This document shows positions 48,809-61,667 of a stretch of 64,000 nt of DNA, one piece after another. The notes beneath the pieces are model-generated. The model had not been told where the DNA came from. It made no database searches and was given only the letters and a program-made list of their open reading frames with translations. This stretch comes from Owenia fusiformis (taxonomy: Eukaryota > Annelida > Polychaeta > Sabellida > Oweniidae), in NCBI GenBank assembly GCA_903813345.2, contig CAIIXF020000012.1, positions 14,180,932-14,244,931 on the forward strand, in the 5' to 3' direction. Position numbers and translations under genes: made by a program. Positions within the stretch are counted from its first letter, which is position 1, and the number at the start of each line of letters is the position of its first letter.

Positions 48809-51800
48809 TCAAACGTTTTGGAGTTGCATGTCGTCATTTTCAACCATACGAGCACTGCTAGGCCTTCTGGGATTATCATTTCTCCTCGTTTGATTTTTTC
48901 GTTTGATTGCTCTCTTGAATCTCCGTATGTTTCTTATCATCAAATGGCCATTTAATTTCAATGTATTAATATCCATAACAACGACTGCTATAACTACCCC
49001 TAGTATGACAAATATCCCACTGGCGCCCAGTATTTCGGCGTATTTGGCTTCTTCCGGTGTAAACGTTGGATTTACTCTATCTACAAAAAACGTACGATAG
49101 CGTAAAATTTTCAGTTTAAATAGGATATGTCTGCAATTTATGTTCATTTGGGGAGGGGTTCAAGGATGTATCTCTTAGGGGATATGGTTGTTTTTGTAGC
49201 GAATGAAAATGTAATGTATTCAATGTGTAATAGTCTCAGCTGCCGCAAAAAATGTCTTTATCAAAAAGATATTTTTACCTTATAAATCGCGCCAAACAAG
49301 GTGTTATTAATGAGATCATATTCATTAAATTGGTGTGCATGCTTTACTTTTTCATTTCGCTTAGAAACAGATAGTTAAGCCCGTAGCTAATTACTTTTGC
49401 CAAGGGAAGGGGATTCACTTTTTCAAAAATTCCAAGTGTGGGTTTACATTTAACAACTTTGGCTCATAATCGCTTGAGGGGGGAGGCTATAGAAACCACG
49501 TAGCTATAAGCCTCTGGATGTGACATACTGAATTTCATTTATCTGAGATAGACATGGAACAACGAGAGACGTGAGTTGCCATTCCCGTACTTTCTCAGCC
49601 CATGCTTACCTAATTGGGTCTTTGGTTTCCATTCTGTAGTAATCAAATGAACCGCGTTTGGCAATAATGACGTAACATTTGTTGTAGCAGCTGATAAGGT
49701 TAGTGCCGTTGCGTTTATCGGTGGTCGTGTTGGTATTGATTGTGTTGTTGTCGTCGATATCGTAGCTGTTGACAATGGTTGTCCTGTTGTCATTGTTGTT
49801 AGTGATGGTTGTGATGTCGTTGTTGCTGTTGTCAATGGTGATGCTGCTGTCGTCATAGTTGTTTCTGTTGTCAATGGTGATGCTGTTGTCGTCCTTGGTA
49901 TCGGCGATGTTGTTTGTGATATTGTGTTGAATTGTAATTCTGTTGTTGTCGACTGTGCAGTCGGCGTTGATGTTGTGATGTTTGGAATGGTAGTGGTCGA
50001 ATCATCTTTGAACAAAAGACAAAAAGACAAAATTAAAAATGCACGAAATTCTTTAATCATAAAAGGATGATGATACTAAACCATAAGACAAGTATCGAAA
50101 GTTTGAAATCCGCCATATGATATGCGTAAACGTTAAATATGTGAGCGATCACAGGCTGTGATTCACAGCCTTCAATGAGTTGCCTCCTGGGACGCCGTGT
50201 ATATACAGGGAAAGAAAACGCGTGAAGTATTTTCGTCGAGTACAACAGGATTTTATTTTATCATTTCATTCAACAAAATTAGGTAGTTTTAAGTAATTTA
50301 TTTGTCGTCTGTGGATATTTTTGCTGATTCCTCACCTGCCAATACGCTTTTCAATGATGTGGGAAAAACCACGGTTCAAAATCAAAATATTTCTCTGCTC
50401 TAAGCCCACGTTCTAGAAAAGTAGATGGATGGTCGTCAATTTATAACAATCGAATGTTTTCCCGATGTACCGGGAACGCAATGAACGTGATTCGCAGGTG
50501 GAGTAATCACACGGAACCTGGTTTTAGGAATTGCATGGACTTGATTGCCATCCGTGGGAATACATACCCCATTGATTTCTTTCACATAAATAAGGTCGGG
50601 GACTACAGGCAGAGTCTCTCCATTTGTTTAGGTAGATCCGTACACACATCCCGGAGCCATCGGGTTCTCCGCTATTCCAGCTGAAACATATGTTATAGCC
50701 CCCGTCACTTGCAAAGTAGTAAAGAAACAAAGGAGTTAATAGGTTGAACAGCGGACTTGGGTAGTCTAGAAAGTCGCAATACATGGTCGAACTATGGGTT
50801 TAACCCTAACAGGGGGGGGGGGGGTCGCAATGACCACCCGCTCGGTTTTTATGGTACTTTTTTGAATTTCCCGTTATTGTTTCAGCTTGAGCCACAGATG
50901 TGACACTTTTGGCGTTAAAATCAAAGTGATTGATGGTAGATGGGCAATGTTATAACAGTCGGAACTTGATAAAAGAAAGGTGATCTTCATAAAATATTCG
51001 GATACTTGCCTTGTTACCTTGTTCCTCTAAAAAATTCAAATTGATGATATTATTATTCTGCTTGATAAATAAAAATCATTAAGTAGATACTATTTTATTT
51101 CCAATATATTGATTTCATGAAGGTCGGAGCCACTATTGAGTGACTACGTTATGAATTTTTAGAGGTAAAAAACAGTTAATCGCCAAGTATTTGCGATTCG
51201 CGTTCTCTTCCAATTCACGAATTTTTTTGGCATGTTTCCGAATGTTTATGCACACTGTAGTAATATAATCATGATGATACCTCCAGACTTCTTCCAAATT
51301 TTAGATACAATTTTTTCTATTCTCCCCTACACCCAATTTTTCAATTTCACTAATTTGATGTTTATGCCATTGCAAGGTGGTTGCTAATGCTAGGCAAACT
51401 TATGGATTAAAATTATATTGGAATAATACCAAGTCAAGTATGCAGGCCCGTAGCCAGGATTTGCCAAGGGGGGGGGGTTCAATTTTCAAAGATTTCCAGG
51501 GGGGGGTTCACATTTGACAATTTTGGCCCAAATTTGGCTAAAATCACTTGAGAAGTGCTCAAAATGGTCAAAAACTGCATGATTTTGAAAGAATTTTTGG
51601 CCAAGGGGGGGGGGGGGGGGTTCGCCCGAACCCTGCGAACCCCCCCTGGCTACGGGCCTGAGTATGTATCTATTTCCTAAATCACTTATTGGTATTTGTG
51701 GTACATCTTGAAATATGAATGCTAACAAACATTTAACACTTAAATGACTCGAACTGAAGTTGATGATCTACGTCATCATTGCGTCATCATCAACTTCAGT

Positions 51801-52730
51801 TAGAGTCATTCTATTAGTGAAGCCATTTGCTTATCGCGGTTGTTTGAGCACTTAATTTAGGCCATTTACCATCGTAGCTTTATTAATTTGCATGACGAAA
51901 CGTTTGGAATCCAGATTCAATTTAATTTAGCTGAAATCGGAGGTTTATCTAAAGCGAACGTGAGCTCTTATAAACATTAACAATTCTTTCTAAAGCGCGC
52001 AATAAGTAATTGTATTTACTTACTCAGTATATGATACTGGTGTATCGAATGCATCAGTGTATGTGAAATTCCCCGCAACAATTTGGACTCCAATCCCGAG
52101 CGAGACAAAAGGATTCGGAACATAGGTATCGATGACGTAAGCGTTTTCAGCGCTTGTTGTTATGACAACAAGGTCAGCGCCAAATGATTGACATGACAGC
52201 CTAGCATCCGCGAAGTCCAACTCTGAGGAGAATTTACGGTAACAATGACCATCGTAAAGGTCCCATTCAGATTCACAATACAGAGCTCCTGGAATTCAAA
52301 TATATTCCCACATTTACTCCCCTTCACAGATTTTGCAATTGGAAGCCCCCTTTGAATCATTTTACCATTAAATGAACAAAATGGTTTTGAATTTTGAGAT
52401 CAATTTTTTCTTGTGATATTGTTTAAACTATATGCAATTTTTAAAGATAATTGAAATGCAGAAATTGATAATTTGTGGATGATTAAATGCACTTGGTTTG
52501 TGTGATAATTTAGAACTCGACATGGAGGTCTAAACCTTCTTCAGATATCTAACAAGATAACAAGATATCTGATCATTCAATAAAAAACATTTTTGAATTA
52601 CATTAATTTTAACAAAATGTACTTTAATCTAATGAAATCGAAGTGTTTGATACGACGCATACATACCGTTTGCTAGTTTTACGTGCATAAAAAGCACCAA
52701 GAATAATTTTCCGTGAAGCTGCATATTCAT
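48809..52730 (-). CDS. Type I membrane C-type lectin with mucin-like stalk, five exons, apparently intact
   Basis: Seen: exons 52667-52730, 52024-52288, 50568-50680, 49610-50005 and 48809-49080, all GT-AG, sum to 1110 bp (369 residues plus TGA). Residues 1-21 are a signal peptide (core KLFLVLFM). Residues 23-143 are a C-type lectin domain with Cys at 26, 37, 122, 135 and 142 plus one in LSCQSFGADL; exon 3 carries WNSGEPD (111-117) and WRD (130-132), ending YLCE. Residues 148-275 are very rich in Thr, Ser and Pro, with NIT/NVT/NAT sequons, a likely O-glycosylated stalk. A hydrophobic helix spans about 296-315, followed by a basic 54-residue tail. Known: EPN favours mannose and QPD galactose; EPD is neither, and WND is WRD, so sugar binding is uncertain. 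The usual WIGL core reads LGIGV here. Inference: surface recognition or immune lectin. The paralogue lies at 57625-60963. The 3' UTR is odd: a LINE fragment starts about 10 bp past the stop. Confidence 0.85.
51443..51660. mobile_element. CAGGCCCG-family MITE in lectin intron 2, 218 bp
   Basis: Ends CAGGCCCGTAGCCAGG and CCTGGCTACGGGCCTG; target duplication AGTATG at 51437-51442 and 51661-51666. Absent from the corresponding intron in unit B, so it was inserted after duplication or lost there. Confidence 0.88.
51743..51809. repeat. Imperfect palindrome in lectin intron 2
   Basis: ATGACTC and AACTGAAGTTGATGAT at the left pair with ATCATCAACTTCAGTT and GAGTCAT at the right; an internal GACGTCAT-like loop. 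Confidence 0.8.
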
Positions 52731-53279
52731 CAGAAGTAAGTCATCGACTGCTTAAGTGTTATTATGCACTTTGAGATTTATTTCTCTTACAGGGTGAATA
52801 ACAAATGCAGCCCATGTTTTTGTAAAGGGATATTTTTGGTTTTTCTGGACCTTAAGATTCATATTTTTCATGATAACAGATAATGAAAGGAAGCAGAAGT
52901 CACAGGGAGGAGTTGAGATCAAATTTCAAAAATAAACTCCACAATTTTCTCTCATCATCATCATTCTAAAAAGTCCCAACACGTGTATTTCGGGAAAAAA
53001 TTTCGATTTGAGGGATAAATCTTCAATAACCAAGCAAGATTAATTTCAGACATCAATTATATCTGTGTAGCTAAATTAAAAATCTCTTTAAAGCATAAGT
53101 AGCCTAACACAATATTCTTAGACGAAATGTGAAATGCATTTTTGCTCACCTTGTATAGACCGATAAAAGGCCAAACAATCGAGTTCGAAAGTGGGCTTAA
53201 TCACGCACTAATTGCAGCAGTTCCTTTAGGAGTATCGAGTTTTATGATATCGATAGAAAAATATGAACAAGACACAGAG

Positions 53280-53700
53280 TGACCAGAATCGCACCCTTGA
53301 ATAAAATAGACAGTTTCGGGACGGAAAATCCAAAATGGCCACCTTTACACTTACCCAGACCACCCAAAAACTAATCACTTCTTTACCTTTATACTTAGAA
53401 ACATTGCTTAAATTTTCAGATGAAATCATGAAACGGTTTGGCTGGAAACTTGTAGACAAGTCTTGACTGACAGGATTTTAGGATGGAAAATCCAAAATGG
53501 CCACCCTAACCTTCACAAAGAATAAAACTAATCAGTTCTATACTATCATACATAAAAACGTTCCTGAAAATTTCAGATGAATCCCTCAAACGGTTTGGCT
53601 GGAAACCTGTCCTTGACTGACAGGATTTTAGGACGGAAATCCAGAATGGCCCACACGCCCACTCGCCCGCCCAGCAGACCACCCGCCCGGCAAACTGATC
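53280..53700. repeat. Isolated relatives of the 162 bp repeat (unit A)
   Basis: Two to three monomers containing GGACGGAAAATCCAAAATGG and GGTTTGGCTGGAAAC, ending in a CCCGCCCG-rich tract. The counterpart in unit B is at 61540-62500. Confidence 0.65.
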
Positions 53701-55056
53701 ACAATATAGCACCAAAGCCAAAGTAAGAAAAAGTAAGATACATTATTAAATAAAAACTGTTATTATATCATTGATAGAAATCGTGTTATTTGATTGGCTG
53801 ATTCAGTACCATGTATATATATGTATGTATAATATACCATAGCGTATTTCAGTATTTCACAGCTCCCTGAATTATTGGAATATAAACGCCCGGCGTATCG
53901 CCCGCCTGGGGTTCCTGACAACTGCACTGGGGGAAAATAAAAGTGTTCTATACAATGATACTTGTACGTATATTTTTTCTATATGTTAAGTGAAAGAATG
54001 TCTATCAATGATATATAAATACGGGCTGCGGGGAATACACATTGCAAAAATCATTGAAAGATGAACAGGTATTGCCCTCCATAGAATGAAATATTTTCTT
54101 TTTGTCGCCCTACATTGGAGACGTTTACTGGGGCTTTTATCGTTGACGTCACTATTTTGGGTCATTTCATTTCAACGGTTTCCTTTATATTTACTGTACC
54201 CACTGCTAACAAGCCCTTTCATCTTCCTATTCTCATTTCTCTAAAAATACCCCCATACATTATATGATCGTTCACAGCACTGCTGAGTTCATCATGATTG
54301 GCAAGGTATAGTGAACCCCCCGGGGCAAGGCTTCAGTTGCTCCAAGGACGTCTAGGTTGCTCCAATTGTTATAACCACCTTGGGAGTCCAAGATGGATAA
54401 GTATCAATATTAGTGCAATGGTAATGCTTAGCCTATAAGAACTGAGTATATCCATTCGTCGCTGTGTCACACCCTTTTTTCTCACGTGTTATGAAGTGCT
54501 AATCAATTGATTATGGACGATCTCGAAGACTATGTCCACATTATAATGACTATGCAGTTTGGCATTGTAGGTATCAAATTGCATAATACTTAGTCAAGTT
54601 ATCAACATTAAAGGTCATTATACGGAGAAATAAAGAAATCTCAGAATAGCATGCATTGATGTTTTAATTGATGAAGATATTAGCATAGGTTCCCTTTTGT
54701 TTGTTCGTCGTTTTTTTATTCAGAATTAATGGGGATTACTTCCTTCTTAGGTTACTTTGCTTTTTGGTTAAAAATTGGAGTAAATCAATGTCTTATTTTA
54801 GAATTTAAGGTGATCTTACCCATCAGTTCAACTCCCAGGGTATTTTTCTATATATCTTAGCTCTGGTGTTATCACCATTTATTGCGTGAGATCCCACATG
54901 CGTGTATGCATGGGGAATTTGACCATAAAACATGTGGCCTGCCTAATTTCTTACCCTGGGGCCAAATAAATGTGTCACCTTCCCCACCCTGGGGGCAATA
55001 AAACTCCCGGGCCCTTCCCCCATCCTTCAAAATCGGTCCATAGCAGCTAACCCCCC

Positions 55057-55852
55057 TATCACACCAAACTAGTTCTTACCCGTTCTTGCCAGTCCTACGA
55101 AATCGTCGTAAAACGGGCTCAATCTGGTTGTTGTCGGGAAATGTGTCTAAAATAATTAGCTACTTCGTTCTTAAACAGTCTTCAATGCGTCCATCTCGTT
55201 CGCAGTTCGTTCAGGTCGCACCACGTCGGTATGCAACGTCGTAGAACGCGTCCCTTAGTCTAGAAGGTCAACATGACCTGATTACAGAACGGTATGGTCG
55301 CCATCGAATTTTGAATCGATTCAAAATTCTAAAATCACATTCCCGTCTGAGAACGTTCATAAAGTTCGTAAATAGACATTAGAAAGTTGCAGCTACGTTC
55401 ATTCCGTTAGCACACAGTTTAAAACCAGTTTTGAAGAACGCAGTGGCAACTTCTTTGGTGTGATAGCTATATGTTTGCTAACTCGTTCATAAGCAGTGTT
55501 AAATACGTTCTTAATCAGTTTAAACCCGTTTGCAATTAGTTCTACCTCGTTCTCAACACGTCCTCAGACAGTTCAACTCGTTGTTAAAACGTCCCTAGTA
55601 GGATTGAAGTACGACGGTTCCGTTCGTAATACGTCCAGCTCGTCGTTAGTACGTTGTCACTCGTTCTAATTGTAGAACGTGACGACCACGAGAATATTTT
55701 GAGCATTGTCTAAGTTCTAGAGGACCTACCCGTTCGAGTATGTTCGACGAAGTTTGTAAATAGATACCAAACAGTTCTTAGTAGGTCCAGTCCGTTCGTA
55801 CACAGTTGAAGCCCGTTTTCGAGAACGTAGTGAGAACTAGTTTGGTGTGATA
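55057..55852. mobile_element. 796 bp inverted-repeat element between the duplication units
   Basis: Ends TATCACACCAAACTAGTTCT and its reverse complement at 55833-55852, one base off perfect. Rich in CGTTC/GAACG motifs. An internal TTTGGTGTGATA (55453-55464) looks like another element end, and 55378-55495 recurs at 55858-55978, so copies are nested or partly duplicated. Confidence 0.65.
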
Positions 55853-57624
55853 GTAGGGTTAGAAAGTTGCAGCTACGTTCATTCCGTTCGCATACAGTTT
55901 AAAACCAGTTTTGAAGAACGCAGTGGCAACTTGTTTCATGTGATAGCTATATTTTTGCTAACTCGTTCATAAGCAGTCTTCCATGTTTTGTATGTATTAT
56001 TGCTGTTATGTAGAAATTGGAGGGGTGTCCAAACACACCCCAATCCATCAAGCATCAGACCAACTGTCTACACTAAGAATGTCAATTCACAATTTTGATT
56101 TCATACTTGTAGTCCATACAAAAAATCAAGTTTTCTTAAAATTGGATAATGGGCCATTTAGCATAAGAGTCGGTGTGAGATTTAAGTTAGTTAATCCATT
56201 CGTATTGGGTCTTGGGAGAATTAAAGATTGGGAGAATTAGGACTGATTTAAAAAAATGGCCCTTAAATTAAAAGTAATGCCAGTTACCTAACTAAATCAT
56301 GTAAATTGCCCAATATACATGATTTAAATGGGGAGTAGCAGCTTTTGGGCCCTAATCCCACCATTACAGCCTATCCAGCAAATGTAAATAGTATTCAATT
56401 AAACTTTGTCTACACTAGAAACAATATTTTTTGAAAATTTAACCACTCAAAAATGTCAAAAATAAAGGTGCTTTTCTAGGTTCAGGCCATTTTGGACTTT
56501 CCGACATTAAATCTTGTATGTGAACGGTCTTGTCTTCATGTTTGAAGCTAAACCGTATGATGGACTGATCTGAAATATTTAGGGAAACTGTAGTTGATTA
56601 GTTTTTTTACTCCAACTAAATGTTAAGGCGGTCACTTTCTTGGTAAGTAAGGTATGAAGGTCAAGAATGGATTAGTCTGGCTTTCTGGCCATTTTGGACT
56701 TTCTGTTTTGAAACGTGTCTGTTCATCATGTGTCTTTTTCTAATGATAGAATGTTCGAATATAATTTTATGTCCCTCCACATTCAAAATTGCCATAGTGT
56801 GGCAATATATTGCAGCATTTTTTCAGCCAGGGCGTCTGTACGTCCGACAGTTTTCTCATAAAGAGCTACAAATATCACCGAATGTCCAGGGATAATTTTT
56901 AGTGCATACAGATACTGGAAATACACAGGGATAGTAGAGTACAGTTCAAACGTATATCATGGTTATATTTATACAAGCTGGAATAATGAGCATCTCTAAA
57001 CGTTGTTGATATTGTTTACTTCCTAATCAGCAAAGTTTAACACCAAAATTGCTATAATTTCAACAATATTTATCCACTTCACATAAACTTTGTTGAGAAG
57101 TCACTACATTCAAACATATTTACAATTGAAATTGAATATCACATATTGTAAATTCAAATAATAAAATGGCAAAACGCTCTCACAGCCAAAAGAATGCAAA
57201 CTTGCCAACCGTCTGCGTTTGTCTCCTTAGAGTATTTATAATTAAGTCGTTGACAATGTTCATTTGAGTCGCACTTTTCTAGGTTCAAGCCTATTGTTTT
57301 TGAAAAAGATTTACCATAAAACTAAAGTATTTTTTAAAAAGCTGCCACAAGATCTTTAAACACGTTAAAAAGTTTCCCTTATTTTTTATTAAGGTAGACA
57401 AGTATGAGAATGATACCACTTACCTAGATACCGAGACTGATTTTTGGATCTTTTGTTTTGTTTCTTTATTTTCAATAACTCGGAAATCAATAACTTTATC
57501 AAAGTCATGCTGAACAAAAATGCAACATGCGTTCCAGAAGGGGACTTCCGCTTGACAAACTTATTATGGGTATGCCACTTCGGGTTCTAACATAATTAGT
57601 CAAAATTTTCACTCGTAAATTGAT

Positions 57625-60600
57625 TCAAACGTTTTGGAGTTGCATGTCGTCATTTTCAACCATACGAGCACAGCTAGGCCTTCTGGGATTATCATTTCTC
57701 CTCGTTTGATTTTTTCGTTTGATTGTTTTTTTGAATCTCCGTATATTCTTTATCATCAAATGGCCATTTAATTTCAATGTATTAATATCCATAACAACGA
57801 CTGCTATAACTACCCCTAGTATGACAAATATCCCACTGACGCCCAGTATTTCGGCGTATTTGGCTTCTTCTGGTGTAAACGTTGGATTTGCTCTATCTAC
57901 AAAAAAAACGTACGGTAGTGTATATAATTTACAGTTTAAATGGGATTTGTCTGCAATTTATATTCATTTTAGGGGTTCAAGGATTTATCTCTTAGGGAAA
58001 CGGTTGTTTTTGTAGCGAATGAAAATGCAACTATTTACTATGTAATAATCTCAGCTGTCGCAAAAAACTTCTTCCGCCAGTAGATTTTGGTAAAGACATT
58101 CTGATTAGATGTTTTACCTTATAAATTGCGCCAAACAAGGTGTTATTAATGAGAACATATTTATTAAATTGGTGTGCATGCTTTACTTTTTCATTTCGCT
58201 TAGAAACAGATAGTTAAGCCCGTAGCCAACTTTTGCAAAGGGAAGATTCACTTTTCCAAAAATTCCAAGGGCGCTAGAAACCACCGAGCTATAAGCCTCT
58301 GGATGTGACATATTTCATTTGTCGGAGATAGACATGGAACAATGAAAGACGTGAGTTGCCATTCCCGTTCTTTCTCAGCCCATGCTTACCTAATTGGGTC
58401 TTTGGTTTCCATTCTGTAGGAATCAAATGAACCACGTTTGGCAATAATGACGTAACATTTGTTGTACCATCTGATAAGGTTAGTGTCGTTGCGTTTATCA
58501 GTCGTGTTGTTGGCATTGCTGATGCTGTTGTCGTCGACAACGTTGCTGTTGACAATGGTTGTCTGGTTGTCAATGTTGTTGTTGGTGATGGTTGTGCTGT
58601 TGTTGTCGTTGTTGATATTGTCAATTGTGATGCTGTTGTCGTCATTGTTGCTTCTGTTGTCAATGGTGATGTTGTTGTCGTCCATGATATAGTCGATGTT
58701 GTTGGTGATGTTGTAATTTGAGTTGTGTTGAGTTGTAATTCTGTTGTTGCCGGCCGTGTTGTAGGCGTTGATGTTGTGATGTTTGGAATGATAGTGGTCG
58801 AATCATCTTTGAACAAAATACAAAACGACAAAATAAATAAATAGTACCGTGGGTACTGGGCTCACATCGTGTTGCTCAAAAATGAATGATCGCTAAAATG
58901 GCAGAAATAAAAAAAACGGATATAAACTTTTGCCAATTTTTTGTAACAAAATTATTTCATACAACAACTCTTTACAATGACATGGCTTTTTACAATGCAG
59001 GACACCTGAAATTATTTTTAAAGCTAGGAAATGGGCCAAAAGTGAATTTCGCGAGACATCATCTTTGAACAAAATACAAAAAGACAAAATAAGTAAATAG
59101 TACCGTGGGTACTGGGCTCACATCGTGTTGCTCAAAAATGAATGATCGCTAAAATGGCAGAAATAAAAAAACGAATATACGAATAATGAATAACGCGTTT
59201 GCGGGTGCCTGCAGTTAGGATATATAGTATGGTAAGTTATTTAAGTCCAATATATTTACATAGAGTCAAGTGAAAGCAATTTCATAACCAAATTTACAAA
59301 CCTACCTCCACGCTTTTCCATAAATCGAGTCCAAATGGTTGTGAAAAACAAGTCCGTCCAACGATTTACGTTGGGTAGTATTGGACACCGTGTTCTGTCT
59401 CGATTTTCTGTATTGGCACTCGACTTCGTCTCGTTCCAATACGGAATTTCTCGAGCAGAATACATCCTGTATTGTACTTCAAATGTAACTAACGCCTGTC
59501 GGCTACCGGATTAAACTCCTTCATTTAAATATGAATAGTACCTTCCACTATTCCATTCATATTTAAATGAGTTGGTCATAAAAATAGTATCTTAATCCGG
59601 TAGCCGCTACCCGTTAGTTGCATTCGCCAATACAAGCTAAGTCTCTCAACATTGAGACTGTGACAATAGAAGAATGGAATCAGGCTTCGGGGCTGTAAGA
59701 ATATCACGGACTCGATTGACGTCTATCGGATTACTTACCCCATTGATTTCTTTCACATAAATAAGGTTGGGAACCACAACCAGAGTCTCTCCATTTATTC
59801 AGGTAGATCCGCACACATGTTCCGGAGTAATCGGGCTCTCCGCTGTTCCAGCTGAAACATTATATTCATAAATTACGTTTTCAGCCCCAAAAACTTGCAA
59901 AGTAGTGAAAAAACAAAGTAGGTATCTGGTTGAACAGCGTTGTAATACATGGTAAAACTGGGTTTAATAGTATACAAATAGTGACTGTCATTGGGGGAAA
60001 TAGTTTTTTATTTTTATAGTATCCCGTATATATCCCTGTTAGGACTTTCCAGGGAATAAGTTCATCTATTTCATATCATGTGACCATGAATAAGCCAATG
60101 AGCATCTAGAATACAAAAGGGGTATATAATAATTCTAACAATTATTGTACACTAGTCCGAATTTTCTGAAAGTAAATTGACTTCAACCGACTAAGATTTA
60201 CAATTCTTAATTTTGGTAATCTCACAATGACAATAACTAAATGATCGTACTAAGTATATGTTACTGGTGTATCGAATTCATCAGTGTATTTGAAATTCCC
60301 TGCAACATTGTGAACTCCAATCCAAAGCGAGGCGAAAAGATTCGGAACATAATTATCGATGACGTGTTCGTTTTCAGTGCTTGTTGTTATGACAACAAGG
60401 TCAGCGCCAAATGATTGACATGCCAGCCTAGCATCCGCGAAGCCCAACTCTGAAGAGAATTTACGGTAACAATGACCATCGTAAAGGTCCCATTCAGATT
60501 CACAATACAGAGCTCCTGGAATAAGATATATTCACACATTTACTCCCCTGCCCTTCACAGATTTCGCAATTGGAAGCCCCTTTGAATTATTTTATCTTTA

Positions 60601-60963
60601 AATGAACAAAATGTCTTTGAATCAATTGTTTTCTTATGATATTGTTCAAACTATTTGCAATTTTTGAAAATAATTGAAATGCAGAACTTGATAATCTGTG
60701 GATGATTAAAATTAATGCACTTGCTTTGTGTGATAATTTAGAACTCGACTGGAGGTCTCGGTTTGATGTTACGAAGTTAATTTTTTATCATTTTTTATGA
60801 GAGCTCAATTTGTTAAAGATAACTGATCATTAATAAAAAACAATGAATTACATTAATTTAAAAAAATGTACTTTATTTAATCTAATGAAATCAAAGTGAT
60901 ACATACCGTTTACTAGTGCATAAAGAGCACCAAGAATAATTTTCCGTGAAGCTGCATGTTCAT
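57625..60963 (-). pseudogene. Tandem paralogue of the membrane C-type lectin, broken in exons 1 and 3
   Basis: Seen: all five exon counterparts are present in order: 60907-60963, 60251-60515, 59739-59852, 58390-58806 and 57625-57896. The signal exon is 7 bases shorter than in the left copy; its reading frame reaches TAG at codon 17. Exon 3 is 114 rather than 113 bases (an extra base in ATGTTTCCGG on the plus strand), shifting the frame just after EPDYSG and meeting TAA about nine codons later. Exon 2, the Thr-rich exon 4 (138 codons against 131) and the transmembrane/tail exon 5 are open. Exon 2 retains the canonical LWIGVH core that the left copy has lost. The exon 2 donor changed from GAGTAAGT to TAGTACGA. 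Inference: a recently silenced duplicate. A shorter product from another start, or a sequencing error at exon 3, would be the alternatives, but two lesions make loss of function likely. Confidence 0.8.
59470..59655. mobile_element. Hairpin MITE, CTAACGCCTGTCGGCTACC family (lectin pseudogene intron 3 side)
   Basis: Left ATGTAACTAACGCCTGTCGG, CTACCGGATTAA; right TTAATCCGGTAGCC and TTAGTTGCATTCGCCAATAC. Same family as 5616-5812. It lies between exon 4 and exon 3 of the broken lectin and is absent from unit A. Confidence 0.65.
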
Positions 60964-61667
60964 CAGAAGAAAGTCATCGACTGCTAAAGTGTTGTTATGC
61001 ACTTTGATATTTATTTCTCATACAGGGTGAATAACAAAAGCAGCCCATGTTTTTGTAAAGAGAAGGGGGATATCTTATTTTGTTTTTCTGGATCTTAAGA
61101 TTCATATTTTTCATGATAACCGATAATGAAAGGAAACGGAATGCACAGAGAGGAGTTGAGATCAAATTTCAAAAAAAGAAATGCCACAGTTTTCTCTCAT
61201 CATCATCATTCTAAAAAGTCCCAATACGTGTATTTTGGGAAAAAAACTTCAACTGATAAATCTTCAATAATTAAGCAAGACTAATTTCAGACACATAAAT
61301 TATATCTGACAGTATAAGTAGCTAAATTAGAAAATCTCTTTAAAGCATAAGTAGCCTAACACAATATTCTTAGACGAAATGTGAAACGCATTTTTGCTCA
61401 CCTTGTATAGACCGATAAAAAGCCAAACAATCGAGTTCAAAAGTTGGCTTAACAACGTACTAATTGCAACAGTTCCTTTAGGCGTATCGAGTATTATGAT
61501 ATCGATAGAAAAATATGAACAAGACACAGAGTGACCAGAATCGCACCCTTGAATAGAATAGACAGTTTCGGGACGGAAAATCCAAAATGGCCACCTTAAC
61601 ATTTACCCAGACCACCCAAAAACTAATCAGTTCTTTACATTCATACTTAGTAACATTCCTAAAAGGT

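Larger units (their letters stand above)
45780..55048. repeat. Segmental duplication, unit A
   Basis: This block aligns in the same order and orientation with 55975-63563, as read by eye. The left end matches at the text around AATTGGAAGGGTGTCCAA and the right end stops at CCATAGCAGCTAA. It holds the intact lectin gene. Insertions found only in this copy include the LINE fragment at about 47.2-48.8 kb and the CAGGCCCG MITE at 51443-51660. Edges are accurate to a few tens of bases. Confidence 0.85.

Noticed and set aside
58386-58692. Asn-rich and Leu-rich frames overlapping the Thr-rich lectin exon
   Set aside because: They are other-frame readings of the same ACA/ACG codon run; the splice-bounded Thr-rich frame is the one shared by both gene copies.
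59256-59465. 69-codon minus-strand frame in the lectin pseudogene intron
   Set aside because: No recognisable family and no counterpart in unit A; it is probably chance or an unrecognised repeat.
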